The translations under genes were made by a program, and so were the position numbers. Of a stretch of 64,000 nt of DNA, positions 9,824 to 17,891 are shown in pieces. The DNA is from DATLLN01 sp963797175 (GTDB taxonomy: Bacteria > Actinomycetota > Thermoleophilia > Gaiellales > JAICJC01): contig CAWCOL010000008.1 in assembly GCA_963797175.1 (NCBI GenBank), positions 1 through 64,000 on the forward strand, read 5' to 3'. The notes beneath the pieces are model-generated. The model had not been told where the DNA came from and made no database searches. It was given only the letters and a program-made list of their open reading frames with translations. Position 1 is the first letter of the stretch. Every line of letters begins with the position of its first letter.

Positions 9824-11074
9824 TCAGCTGCTACGAAGCGCCCGGCTGCGTCGCTTCTCGAGCGCCTCGGGTGCCGGACGGTCGCCGAAGCGCGCCGGCG
9901 TCAGGTCGGCCGCGAGCGGGTGGCTGCCGGTCGCGATCAGGTCGGCCACCATGCGGCCGCACTGCCATCCGTGCGTGTTGCCGACGCCGCTGTAGCCGCC
10001 GCAGACGTGCAGCCCCGGCCGGCCGGGCAGCTCGCCCGCCAGCGGCAGCAGGTCGGCGGAGAAGCCCATCACCCCGGCCCAGCGGTGCTCGACGGCCACG
10101 CCGTCCAGCCCCAGCTGCTCGGCGAGGAACCGGTCGAGCGCCGCCTGCACGGGCTCGCTGGTCGCCTCCTCGTCGGTGTACTCACCCTCGAGGTCGGCCA
10201 TCCGCCCGCCGCCGAGCACGATCCGCCCCTCGGACGTCGGCCGGTAGTACATGAACCCGTGGTCGGAGTGCGCGGGCAGCTCCAGCACCCGCCGTTCGGG
10301 CGGCAGCACCTCGGTTGCCAGCACCTGCCCGCGGACGGGATAGATCAGCCGGCCCAGCCACGGGGCGACGCGGGGGATCAGCCCGTCGCAGGCCAGCACC
10401 GCCGCCTGTGCGGAGACCGAGCCCTCCGGCGTGTGGACGGCCCACCCGGCGCCGTCCCGCTCGATCCCTCGCACCGGCGACCCCTCCCAGACGCTCGCGC
10501 CGCGCGCGGCCGCCGCCGCGACCAGCGTCCGCACCCACAGCGCGGGTTGGAGCTCGGCGTCCAGTGGGAAGAACGCAGCGGCCGTGTACCGGCCGCGCAT
10601 CGGCTCGGGTACCCGCCCGTCGGCGCGCTCGCACTCGATCCCAGCGTCGCCCAGCGCCGTGACCGCCGCCCGCAACTCGTCCGCCTCGTCGCCGGCGGCG
10701 ATCCACAGGCTGCCCGTTCGGCGCACCGCCTCGGGCACGCCCAGCTCGGCCGCGGTCTCGACCAGCTCCTCGAGCGCCCGCTCGCTGGCCCGGTGCAGGC
10801 GCATGGCCGCCGCGTCGCCCAGCCGCGCCGCCAGCTCGGGGTGGCCGAGGGCGGTGCCGGTGACGGCGAACCCGCCGTTGCGGCCGCTGGCCGAGGCCGC
10901 CGCCGCGCGCGCATCCAGCACCGCCACGCTCAGCCCGTGCTCGAGCAGCCGCCACGCGCAGGCGCCGCCGGTGACGCCGGCGCCGACCACACAGACGTCG
11001 GCGGCGACCGGCTCCTCGAGCCGCCGGCCGGCCGTCGAGGGGGCCTGGAGCTGCCACAGTGACGGGGTGGACAT
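9824..11074 (-). CDS. FAD-dependent oxidoreductase, DAO family
   Basis: A 416-residue flavoprotein. The dinucleotide motif VVGAGVTGGACAWRLLEHG lies near the N-terminus, then ASGRNGGF (the 'S-GRNGG' signature of the glycine oxidase/D-amino-acid dehydrogenase group), and a C-terminal FAD-contact region GGYSGVGNTHGWQCGRMVADL. Such enzymes oxidise secondary or tertiary amines such as amino acids or sarcosine-like substrates. The specific substrate is not readable. The much longer antisense-type frame running past 11074 crosses other real genes and is not used. The start is ATG at 11074, with a TAGGCT -10 box on the minus strand. Confidence 0.88.
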   Translation of the reverse strand: MSTPSLWQLQAPSTAGRRLEEPVAADVCVVGAGVTGGACAWRLLEHGLSVAVLDARAAAASASGRNGGFAVTGTALGHPELAARLGDAAAMRLHRASERALEELVETAAELGVPEAVRRTGSLWIAAGDEADELRAAVTALGDAGIECERADGRVPEPMRGRYTAAAFFPLDAELQPALWVRTLVAAAAARGASVWEGSPVRGIERDGAGWAVHTPEGSVSAQAAVLACDGLIPRVAPWLGRLIYPVRGQVLATEVLPPERRVLELPAHSDHGFMYYRPTSEGRIVLGGGRMADLEGEYTDEEATSEPVQAALDRFLAEQLGLDGVAVEHRWAGVMGFSADLLPLAGELPGRPGLHVCGGYSGVGNTHGWQCGRMVADLIATGSHPLAADLTPARFGDRPAPEALEKRRSRALRSS

Positions 11075-11084
11075 CGGGCCGGGT

Positions 11085-11094
11085 AGCCTACAAT
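11085..11094. promoter_or_regulatory. Overlapping divergent -10 boxes
   Basis: On the plus strand TACAAT (11089-11094) ends seven bases before GTG 11102. On the minus strand TAGGCT (complement of 11085-11090) ends ten bases before ATG 11074. The two boxes share two bases, so the polymerases cannot bind both promoters at once. Confidence 0.55.
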
Positions 11095-11101
11095 CGCCGC
11101 C

Positions 11102-12208
11102 GTGTCCGCCGCCGACGAAGTCGCACTCGTCGAGCGCCTCATCTCCTACGACACCTCGCGCCGCGAGGGCATCGACGGGGCGTTCGCGTTCCTCAAGGGG
11201 TGGCTCGAGGCCCGGTCGATCGCCCACCGCCAGTACGCCCCGAACGGGCTCCCGGCCATCGTTGCGGCCGTCGGTGAGGGGCCGCGGACGATCGTCTGGA
11301 ACGCCCACGTGGACGTCGTCCCCGGCCGGCTCGAGCAGTTCTCCCCGTGGCGGCGGGACGGCCGCATCTACGGCCGCGGTGCCTACGACATGAAGGGCGG
11401 CCTGGCCGGCATGCTGGCCGCGCTGTCGGACCTGGCCGACGCCCGCGACGCCATCCCCGGGGTCAAGGTCAAGCTCCTGATCGTGCCCGACGAGGAGTCC
11501 GAGGAGGATCCCGCCGACGGCAAGGCCTCCGCCTTCCTGGCGGCCGAGGGTCACGTCGGCGAGTTCGTCATCTGCGGCGAGCCGACCAACCTCGAGATCG
11601 GCGTCCAGTCCAAGGGCGTGCTCGTGCTGCGAATCGAGGTGGAGGGCCGCGCCGCCCACGGCTCGACGCCGTGGCTGGGGAACAACGCGATCCTGCGGGC
11701 GATGGAGCTGTACGACCGCATCCTCGAGCTGCCGTTCGCCGACGGCCGCTCCGCGCTGTTCGACCGGCCGTCGATCAACATCGGCCGCATCGCCGGCGGC
11801 GACGTCGTCAACAAGGTGCCCGACCACTGCCGCATCGACGTGGACATCCGCTACCTGCCGAACCAGGACCCGGACGCCATCCTGGCCCAGATCCGCGCGC
11901 TGGGACCGGCCTCGATCACGCCGCTCTACGAACTGCCGCCGGCCGACCTCGACCCGGCCCAGCCGCACGTCCAGACGCTGCGCGAGGCGGTTCGCGGCGC
12001 CGGCGGCGGGGCGGCCCCCGCGGTCGGCCGCGACGGCGCATCCGATGCCGTGTTCTTCCTGCGCCGCGGCATCCCCAGCATCGAGTTCGGGCCGGCCGGC
12101 GGCGGCCACCACGGGCCCGACGAATACGTCGAGATCGAGTCCCTGGGGCGGTACCGGCGCTCGCTGGTGGGGTTCGCCCGACGGTTGGCGAACGGTGAGA
12201 GCACGTGA
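11102..12208 (+). CDS. M20-family zinc metallopeptidase (ArgE/DapE-like)
   Basis: A 368-residue amidohydrolase/peptidase. Metal-site motifs are HVD (His69, Asp71), the bridging Asp96 in YGRGAYDMKGG, and Glu131-Glu132 in DEES as catalytic and ligand acids. A dimerisation domain (GRAAHGSTPWLG, about residues 182-193) and a C-terminal His-containing GGGHHGPDEYV follow. The family includes acetylornithine deacetylase, succinyl-DAP desuccinylase and carboxypeptidases, and the sequence does not separate these. GTG start; the message is predicted to be leaderless. Confidence 0.88.
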   Translation: MSAADEVALVERLISYDTSRREGIDGAFAFLKGWLEARSIAHRQYAPNGLPAIVAAVGEGPRTIVWNAHVDVVPGRLEQFSPWRRDGRIYGRGAYDMKGGLAGMLAALSDLADARDAIPGVKVKLLIVPDEESEEDPADGKASAFLAAEGHVGEFVICGEPTNLEIGVQSKGVLVLRIEVEGRAAHGSTPWLGNNAILRAMELYDRILELPFADGRSALFDRPSINIGRIAGGDVVNKVPDHCRIDVDIRYLPNQDPDAILAQIRALGPASITPLYELPPADLDPAQPHVQTLREAVRGAGGGAAPAVGRDGASDAVFFLRRGIPSIEFGPAGGGHHGPDEYVEIESLGRYRRSLVGFARRLANGEST

Positions 12209-12240
12209 GGAACCCGTGCCTTCGCGGCGAAGCACCGTTC

Positions 12241-12246
12241 TATACT
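12241..12246 (+). promoter_or_regulatory. Predicted -10 box for the LCP/UGD operon
   Basis: TATACT is followed by a leader of about 35 bases. The leader contains CCCGGGTCCCCGGG, which can form a small stem, and a GAGGA Shine-Dalgarno before GTG 12287. Confidence 0.5.
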
Positions 12247-12286
12247 GAGGCCCGCCCGGGTCCCCGGGCGATTTGCTGAGGACCCA

Positions 12287-14182
12287 GTGCCGGAAGAACT
12301 CGAACCGACCACAACACGGCCGATGAACGTCTACGACGCCAGCTCCGGCGGCGGCGGAGGCGGGCGCAAGCGCGGGCCGCGCTGGCGGCGGATCCTGCTC
12401 TGGACGGTGGCGGCGATCGTGCTGATCCTGCTCGCCGTCGGCGGCGGCGTCGCCTGGTGGGCGCACGGGCTGGTGGCGCAGATCAGCAATCTCGATCCGA
12501 ACGTGGATCAGGCGAAGGCGGGCCTGCATCAGCTGCCCACGGCCAACGAGCCGGTGACGGCGCTGGTGATCGGCTCCGACCACCGCGAGAGCTACGGCAA
12601 GGGCGACTCGCGGTCGGACACGCTGATGCTGGTGCGGATGGACCCGGCGACCAAGATCATCTCCCTGCTCTCGCTTCCGCGCGACCTCTACGTGAACATC
12701 CCCGGCCACGGCCAGGACAAGATCAACGCGGCCTACGAGAGCGGGGGCGTGAAGCTGGCGCTGAAGACGGTCGAGGAGGTCACCAACGTCGACGTCAACT
12801 ACCTGATCGTGATCGACTTCAGCGGCTTCACCCGGCTGGTCAACGCGTTTGGTGGGGTCTACGTCCCGGTCGACCAGCACTACTACCACGTCAACACGCC
12901 GGGCACCGAGCAGTACTCGCAGCTCGACATCAAGCCCGGGTACCAGCTGCTCCGCGGCACGGACGCGCTGGCCTACTCGCGCTACCGCCACACCGACTCC
13001 GACTTCTACCGCAACGCCCGCCAGCAGGTGTTCCTCCAGGCCTTCCAGGCGCGCGCGTCGGAGAAGCTGCACGGCATCGGCATCGACCAGATCTCGACCT
13101 TCAGGACGGTGGCCGAGACGATCGCGAGCTCGGTGCAGGTGACGAGCAAGAACGGGCCGCCCAGCGCGGAGACGATGCTGTCCTACGCGACGCTGGCCTA
13201 CGAGAGCCGCGGGCACGTCGTCTCCTCGCGGCTGGACGCGATCAGCACGATGGTCGGCGACGCCTCGGTGGTCGAGGCGACGCCCGACGCGATGCGCCAC
13301 GCCGTCTACGTCTTCGAGCACCCGCAGGCCGTGGCCAAGGCGACGTTGCCCACCGGCAAGGGCGGCCCCAAGCCGCCGGCGGCGTGGGAGCCGAAGGTGC
13401 CGCCGGCCGGCGTCTCCCTGACCGTCGTCAACGGCAACGGCCGCACCGGCGCCGCCGCCAAGGGCGGCTCCGCGCTCCAGAAGTTCGGCTACCAGGTGGA
13501 CGTCAGCCAGGTCGCCGCCCCGACCTTCAGCTACGCCCAGAACTGGGTCTACTTCCGGCCCGGCGGCCAGAACGCGGCGAACGACGTGGCCCACGTGCTG
13601 GGCAACGCCCAGACCGCGCCGCTGCCGGCCAGCTTCACGTACGCCACCGACCTCGTGGTCGTCGTCGGCAAGCCGTTCACCGGCCGCACCGCCGTCAAGC
13701 CGCCCAAGCAGGCCAGCCCCACCGGCCTGCCCTCCGACATCGTTCGCGACGACCAGGCCTACAAGACGTACTTCCAGACCGCGCAGCACAGCCTGCACTT
13801 CCCGGTGCTGTACCCGACCGTGCAGGAGACGGCCTCCGAGTTCGACAGCTACACGTCGACGATGCCGGCACGCACGTACAACCTGGCCGAGGCGGGGAAG
13901 GGCTGGAACTCGATGTACGCCGTGTTCGCGATGCCGAACCTGGCCGGCGCGTACTGGGGCATCGAGGAGACGAGGTTCACGGACGCGCCCATCCTGCAGG
14001 GCGCCGATCAGACGCGGAACCTCGACGGCCGCACCTACCGGTTCTACCTGAACGGCTCACACGTCCACATGATCGCGATCGTCCAGGGCGGCGTGGCCTA
14101 CTGGGTGCAGAACACCCTGCGCGACGACCTGTCCAACTCGGCCATGATCGCGATCGCGCGCTCGCTCAAGCCGGTGCGGTGA
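12287..14182 (+). CDS. LytR-CpsA-Psr (LCP) family protein with LytR_C domain
   Basis: A 631-residue membrane-anchored protein. After a cytoplasmic Gly-rich and basic segment there is one transmembrane helix (about 36-58). The LCP catalytic domain follows (about 92-245), with RSDTLMLVR, SLPRDLYV, a DKINAAY and the YSRYRH..DFYRNARQQ region. A LytR_C domain (about 377-460, GVSLTVVNGNGRTGAA) and a further outer domain end the protein. LCP enzymes transfer undecaprenyl-linked glycopolymers to peptidoglycan outside the cell. It heads an overlapping run with UDP-glucose dehydrogenase and a sugar nucleotidyltransferase, which supports a surface-glycopolymer role. The polymer is not identifiable. Confidence 0.9.
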   Translation: MPEELEPTTTRPMNVYDASSGGGGGGRKRGPRWRRILLWTVAAIVLILLAVGGGVAWWAHGLVAQISNLDPNVDQAKAGLHQLPTANEPVTALVIGSDHRESYGKGDSRSDTLMLVRMDPATKIISLLSLPRDLYVNIPGHGQDKINAAYESGGVKLALKTVEEVTNVDVNYLIVIDFSGFTRLVNAFGGVYVPVDQHYYHVNTPGTEQYSQLDIKPGYQLLRGTDALAYSRYRHTDSDFYRNARQQVFLQAFQARASEKLHGIGIDQISTFRTVAETIASSVQVTSKNGPPSAETMLSYATLAYESRGHVVSSRLDAISTMVGDASVVEATPDAMRHAVYVFEHPQAVAKATLPTGKGGPKPPAAWEPKVPPAGVSLTVVNGNGRTGAAAKGGSALQKFGYQVDVSQVAAPTFSYAQNWVYFRPGGQNAANDVAHVLGNAQTAPLPASFTYATDLVVVVGKPFTGRTAVKPPKQASPTGLPSDIVRDDQAYKTYFQTAQHSLHFPVLYPTVQETASEFDSYTSTMPARTYNLAEAGKGWNSMYAVFAMPNLAGAYWGIEETRFTDAPILQGADQTRNLDGRTYRFYLNGSHVHMIAIVQGGVAYWVQNTLRDDLSNSAMIAIARSLKPVR

Positions 14183-16017
14183 GCGCCGCGGCCAAGACCA
14201 GCGCCATCGGGGTGATCGGCGTCGGCTACGTCGGGCTGGTCACGGCGACCTGCTTCGCCGACCTCGGCCACCGGGTCGTCTGCCGCGACATCCTGCCCCA
14301 GCGGGTCGCCGACCTGCGCGAGGGCCGGGTGCCGATCTACGAGCCCGGGATCGAGCGGCTGCTGGAGCGCAACCGCGAGCGCCTGCACTTCACGCTGGAC
14401 ATGGAGGAGGTGTTCGCGCAGTGCCGCGTGGTGTTCGTCTGCGTGGACACGCCGCCCACGCACTCCGGCGACGCCGATCTCTCCCGCGTGCACCGGGTGA
14501 TCGACGAGCTTCCCTCCCTCGACGAGCGGATCGTGCTGGTGATGAAGAGCACGGTGCCGGTGGGCACCGGCGAGCGGCTGCGCACCGAGCTGGACGCGCG
14601 CGGGCGGCAGGACGTCGGCTACGCCTCGAACCCCGAGTTCCTGCGCGAGGGCCGCGCGATCGCCGACTTCATGGAGCCCGACCGGATCGTGATCGGCAGC
14701 TTCGACCGGGCCGACGGCGACGTCGTCGAGGCGCTCTACCACAACGTGGACGCCCCGATCGTGCGCACCGACCCGTCCAGCTCCGAGATGATCAAGTACG
14801 CCTCCAACGCCTTCCTGGCCACGAAGATCTCATTCATCAACGAGATCGCCAACGTCTGCGAGGAGGTCGGCGCCGACGTCGCCGTCGTCGCCCACGCGAT
14901 GGGGCTGGACGAGCGGATCGGCGGCCACTTCCTGCGCCCCGGCATCGGCTACGGCGGCAGCTGCCTGCCCGGCGACGAGCGCATCACGGTGCGCACCGGC
15001 GACGAGGTGGACGAGATCGCGCTGGAGGAGCTGTTCGAGCGCGACGTGGACGCGCTCGAGGTGCTGGCATGGCGGGTGGGCGAGGAGGAGCCCGAGTTCC
15101 TGCCGGTGTCGCTGGTCACCCGCCGCGACCACGACGAGGAGCTGGTCGAGGTCGAGGTCGAGTCGGGCGCGCGCGTCCGCACCACCGCCGACCACCCGTT
15201 CGTGACGCTGGCCGGCGTGGAGACCGAGGTGGTCGAGGCCGGGCGGCTGCAGGTGGGCACGCCGCTACCGCTGCTCGTGTCCGCCCCGCTGCCGTCGGTC
15301 GACCCGCTGGCCTTCGCGTCGCGCGGGCTCCAGCAGCCCGGCCCGCTGGTGCAGCGCGTGGTCTGGGCGCCGATCACGGCCATCCGCCGCCGCACGCCGA
15401 CCGGCGAGCCGGTCTTCTCGCTGGAGGTGCCGGAGGCGCACACCTTCGTCACCGGCGGCGGCATCGTCGTCCACAACTGCTTCCCCAAGGACGTGCAGGC
15501 GCTCAAGCAGCTGGCGGGCAACACCGGCTACCACTTCCAGCTGCTGACCTCGGTGATCGAGGTGAACGAGCTGCAGAAGCGGCGCGTGGTGAGCAAGCTG
15601 GAGCGCCACCTGGGGCCGCTCCGCGGCCGCCGGGTCGCCCTGCTCGGCCTCGCCTTCAAGGCCAACACAGACGACATGCGCGAGGCGTCCAGCCTGGTGC
15701 TCGCCGCCCGCCTCGTGGCGGAGGGCGCCGAGGTCGTCGCCTACGACCCGGTCGCGACCGCCAACGCGCGCGCCCTGCTCGGCGACGGGATCGACCTGGC
15801 CGGATCGCTGCTGGAGGCCGTCAGCGGCGCCGAGGCGCTGGTGATCGTCACCGAGTGGGGCGAGTTCCGCTCGGTCGCGTCCCCCGCCGTGCTGGAGGCG
15901 ATGGCGAACCCGCTGATCGTGGACGGCCGCAACCTGCTCGACCCGGCGCAGGCCCGTGCGGCCGGCTTCGTCTACGAGTCCGTCGGCCGGCCGGGGGCGG
16001 CGGAGGTCCCGGCGTGA
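14179..16017 (+). CDS. ugd: UDP-glucose 6-dehydrogenase precursor containing an intein
   Basis: The product is 612 residues, against about 440 for the family. Removing residues 262-433 leaves exactly 440. The N-terminal NAD site is GVIGVGYVGL (11-20). The conserved catalytic block GGSCFPKDVQAL is split as GGS / 172-residue insert / CFPKDVQAL, so the catalytic cysteine (Cys434 of the precursor) is also the +1 splice residue. The C-terminal domain ends with VTEWGEF and VDGRNLLDP. The mature enzyme oxidises UDP-glucose to UDP-glucuronate with two NAD+. GTG 14179 overlaps the LCP stop and the next gene overlaps this stop, so all are cotranslated. No active site exists until the intein leaves. Confidence 0.95.
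   Translation: MSAAAKTSAIGVIGVGYVGLVTATCFADLGHRVVCRDILPQRVADLREGRVPIYEPGIERLLERNRERLHFTLDMEEVFAQCRVVFVCVDTPPTHSGDADLSRVHRVIDELPSLDERIVLVMKSTVPVGTGERLRTELDARGRQDVGYASNPEFLREGRAIADFMEPDRIVIGSFDRADGDVVEALYHNVDAPIVRTDPSSSEMIKYASNAFLATKISFINEIANVCEEVGADVAVVAHAMGLDERIGGHFLRPGIGYGGSCLPGDERITVRTGDEVDEIALEELFERDVDALEVLAWRVGEEEPEFLPVSLVTRRDHDEELVEVEVESGARVRTTADHPFVTLAGVETEVVEAGRLQVGTPLPLLVSAPLPSVDPLAFASRGLQQPGPLVQRVVWAPITAIRRRTPTGEPVFSLEVPEAHTFVTGGGIVVHNCFPKDVQALKQLAGNTGYHFQLLTSVIEVNELQKRRVVSKLERHLGPLRGRRVALLGLAFKANTDDMREASSLVLAARLVAEGAEVVAYDPVATANARALLGDGIDLAGSLLEAVSGAEALVIVTEWGEFRSVASPAVLEAMANPLIVDGRNLLDPAQARAAGFVYESVGRPGAAEVPA
14962..15477 (+). other. Mini-intein in UDP-glucose dehydrogenase (172 aa)
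   Basis: All splicing blocks are visible. Block A starts at Cys1 (CLPGDERITVRTGDEV). Block B has TADH (Thr75, His78) in RVRTTADHPFVTLAG. Block F is PVFSLEVPEAHTFVTGGG, and block G is IVVHN ending in His171-Asn172, followed by extein Cys+1. Only about 55-60 residues separate block B from block F, and no LAGLIDADG or other homing-endonuclease motif is seen, so it can splice but not home by itself. Base composition is as high in GC as the host gene, suggesting long residence. UGD inteins were recorded earlier in Methanocaldococcus jannaschii (from memory, not checked). Confidence 0.93.
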
Positions 16018-16880
16018 TCGCAGTGGTGCTGGTCGGCGGCCAGGGCACCCGCCTGCGGCCGCTGACCGAATGGCTGCCCAAGCCGATGCTGCCGATCGCG
16101 AACCGGCCCTTCCTCGAGCACCAGGTCGCGCACCTGCGCGAGCACGGCGCGACGCGGGTGATCCTGGCCTGCGGCTATCTGCCCGACGCGATCCGGGACC
16201 ACTTCGGCGACGAGCTCGAGTACGTGGTCGAGGACGAGCCGCTGGGCACCGGTGGCGCGATCGAGAACGCGGCCCGCGGGCTGGGGGAGACCTTCCTCGT
16301 CTGCAACGGCGACATCCTCACCGACCTCGACCTCACCGCCCTGGTCGCGTTCCACCGCTCGCGCCGGGCCCGGGCCACGATCGCCCTGCACCACGTCGAG
16401 GATCCCAGCCGCTACGGGCTCGTCCGCACGGCCGCGGACGGCGCCGTCGAGGCGTTCATCGAGAAGCCGACGCCGGAACAGATGGACGTGGACACGATCA
16501 ACGCGGGCACCTACGTGATGGAGCCGTCCGCGCTCGAGCTGATCGCGCCCGGCGTCGCCTGCTCGGTCGAGCGCGAGGTGTTCCCGCGCCTGGTCGGCCA
16601 CGGCCTCTACGGCCGCGCCAGCCGCGACAGCTGGATCGACATCGGCACGCCGGAGAGCTACCTGCGCGCCAACCTCGACCATGCCTCCGACGCCTCCGCG
16701 GTGGACGCCAGCGCGGAGGTCGCCGACGACGCGCGGGTCGAGCGCTCCGTGGTCGGCGCCGGCGCCGTCGTGGCCGCCGGCGCGCGGGTGGTGCGGTCCG
16801 TGCTCTTGCCAGGAGCCCGGATCGAGGGTGGAATGGAGGTCGTGGATCGCGTTGTCGGCAGGGACGGTGTGGTGTGGTAG
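16014..16880 (+). CDS. Sugar-1-phosphate nucleotidyltransferase (ManC/GlmU-N-like)
   Basis: A 288-residue NDP-sugar synthase. The nucleotide-binding signature GGQGTRLRPLTEWLPKPMLP sits at the N-terminus, with the metal-binding NGDILTD, EKPTPEQ and the INAGTYVMEPSAL stretch typical of mannose-1-phosphate guanylyltransferase-like proteins. The C-terminal ~55 residues form an imperfect hexapeptide (left-handed beta-helix) repeat, AEVADDARVERSVVGAGAVV. It activates a sugar phosphate with an NTP. Mannose-1-P with GTP is the best guess because the next gene is a phosphoglucose/phosphomannose isomerase-type protein. It overlaps the ugd stop by four bases. Confidence 0.88.
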   Translation: MIAVVLVGGQGTRLRPLTEWLPKPMLPIANRPFLEHQVAHLREHGATRVILACGYLPDAIRDHFGDELEYVVEDEPLGTGGAIENAARGLGETFLVCNGDILTDLDLTALVAFHRSRRARATIALHHVEDPSRYGLVRTAADGAVEAFIEKPTPEQMDVDTINAGTYVMEPSALELIAPGVACSVEREVFPRLVGHGLYGRASRDSWIDIGTPESYLRANLDHASDASAVDASAEVADDARVERSVVGAGAVVAAGARVVRSVLLPGARIEGGMEVVDRVVGRDGVVW

Positions 16881-16891
16881 GCGCCGAGGTG

Positions 16892-17854
16892 ATGGAGCAG
16901 GCGATCGCCGCGCTGCCCGACCACCTGCGCGAAGGCGACCGGATCGGCCGCGGCGCGGGGTACCGGCTGCGCGCGCCGGCCGCCGTCGTCGTCACCGGCA
17001 TGGGCGGCTCCGCGATGGGCGGCGAGCTGCTGCGCTCGCTGATCGCCGGGCTCTGCCCGGTGCCGATCACCCGCGTGCGCGGCTTCGGCATCCCCCGCTG
17101 GGCGGGGCCGGAGACGCTGGTCGTGTGCGTCAGCTACTCGGGCGAGACCGCCGAGACGCTGTCCTGCGCGCAGCGCGCGCACCACCAGGGATCGAGCGTG
17201 CTGGCCGTCGGCTCCGGCGGGACGCTGGGCGATCTGGCCGAGGAGTGGAGCATGCCGTTCGCGTGCGTGCCCGGCGGGATGCAGCCGCGGGCGGCGCTCG
17301 GCTACCTGTTCGGCGCGCTGGCCGGCGCCTTCGCGGCACGCCGGCTCGCCCCCGATGACATCGCCGAGCAGGCCGCGCGGGGCGTCGAGCTGGTCGACCG
17401 GGAGGCCGCGGCGTCCCTCGGCTCGCGGCTGGCGGGCACCGTGCCGCTGATCTACGGCAGCGGGCCGATGGCGGCGGTGGCGTATCGCTGGAAGACGCAG
17501 CTCAACGAGAACGCGAAGATCCACGCCTTCAGCCACGCCTTCCCCGAGCTCGACCACAACGAGATCATGGGCTGGGTCAGGGCGCCCCGCGATCTGTTCG
17601 CCGCCGTCGTCCTGCGCGACGAGTCGGAGGGGCCGGAGATGCGCCGCATGATCGACGCCACCTGCGAGCTGATCGCCGAGGACGCAGTGCTGGTCGAGCA
17701 GGTGCGCGGAGCAGGCGAGTCCGCCAGCGCGCGGGCGTTCTCCATGGTGGCGCACGGCGACTGGGTCAGCTACCACGCCGCGCTGGCCGCGGGCACCGAC
17801 CCGACGCCGGTCGAGCGCATCGGCGAGCTGAAGCGCCGCATCGCCGACGTCTGA
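16892..17854 (+). CDS. SIS-domain isomerase, bifunctional phosphoglucose/phosphomannose type
   Basis: A 320-residue protein with an N-terminal SIS domain (VVTGMGGSAMGGELLRSL and VCVSYSGETAETLSC). The C-terminal half matches the archaeal-style phosphoglucose/phosphomannose isomerase family (WKTQLNENAKIHAFSHAFPE, DHNEIMGW). It would interconvert fructose-6-phosphate with glucose- or mannose-6-phosphate and feed the neighbouring nucleotidyltransferase. Starts are possible at GTG 16874, which overlaps the previous stop, and at ATG 16892. I chose 16892 because the homologous N-terminus begins at about MEQAIAALPDHLREG and a GAGG precedes it. Confidence 0.85.
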   Translation: MEQAIAALPDHLREGDRIGRGAGYRLRAPAAVVVTGMGGSAMGGELLRSLIAGLCPVPITRVRGFGIPRWAGPETLVVCVSYSGETAETLSCAQRAHHQGSSVLAVGSGGTLGDLAEEWSMPFACVPGGMQPRAALGYLFGALAGAFAARRLAPDDIAEQAARGVELVDREAAASLGSRLAGTVPLIYGSGPMAAVAYRWKTQLNENAKIHAFSHAFPELDHNEIMGWVRAPRDLFAAVVLRDESEGPEMRRMIDATCELIAEDAVLVEQVRGAGESASARAFSMVAHGDWVSYHAALAAGTDPTPVERIGELKRRIADV

Positions 17855-17877
17855 CGGCGCGCCGCGCGGCCGCTGGC

Positions 17878-17883
17878 TATCAT
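17878..17883 (+). promoter_or_regulatory. Predicted -10 box, leaderless start of ahcY
   Basis: TATCAT ends eight bases before ATG 17892. The 37-base gap to the previous gene is too short for a SAH riboswitch. Confidence 0.5.
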
Positions 17884-17891
17884 CGGCCGCG

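Noticed and set aside
9824..13798. A 1324-codon minus-strand open frame
   Set aside because: Only its last 416 codons (to 11074) encode the FAD oxidoreductase. The rest is antisense to the M20 and LCP genes, in the GC-rich shadow frame, with no domain signal.
12457..14178. In-frame upstream extension of the UGD open frame
   Set aside because: It lies wholly over the LCP gene in another frame. The UGD N-terminus with its NAD motif begins at GTG 14179.
15210..15400. Homing endonuclease inside the intein
   Set aside because: The B-to-F interval is only about 55-60 residues with no LAGLIDADG or HNH pattern.
17855..17891. SAH or SAM riboswitch before ahcY
   Set aside because: Only 37 bases are available and they hold a -10 box next to the start codon.
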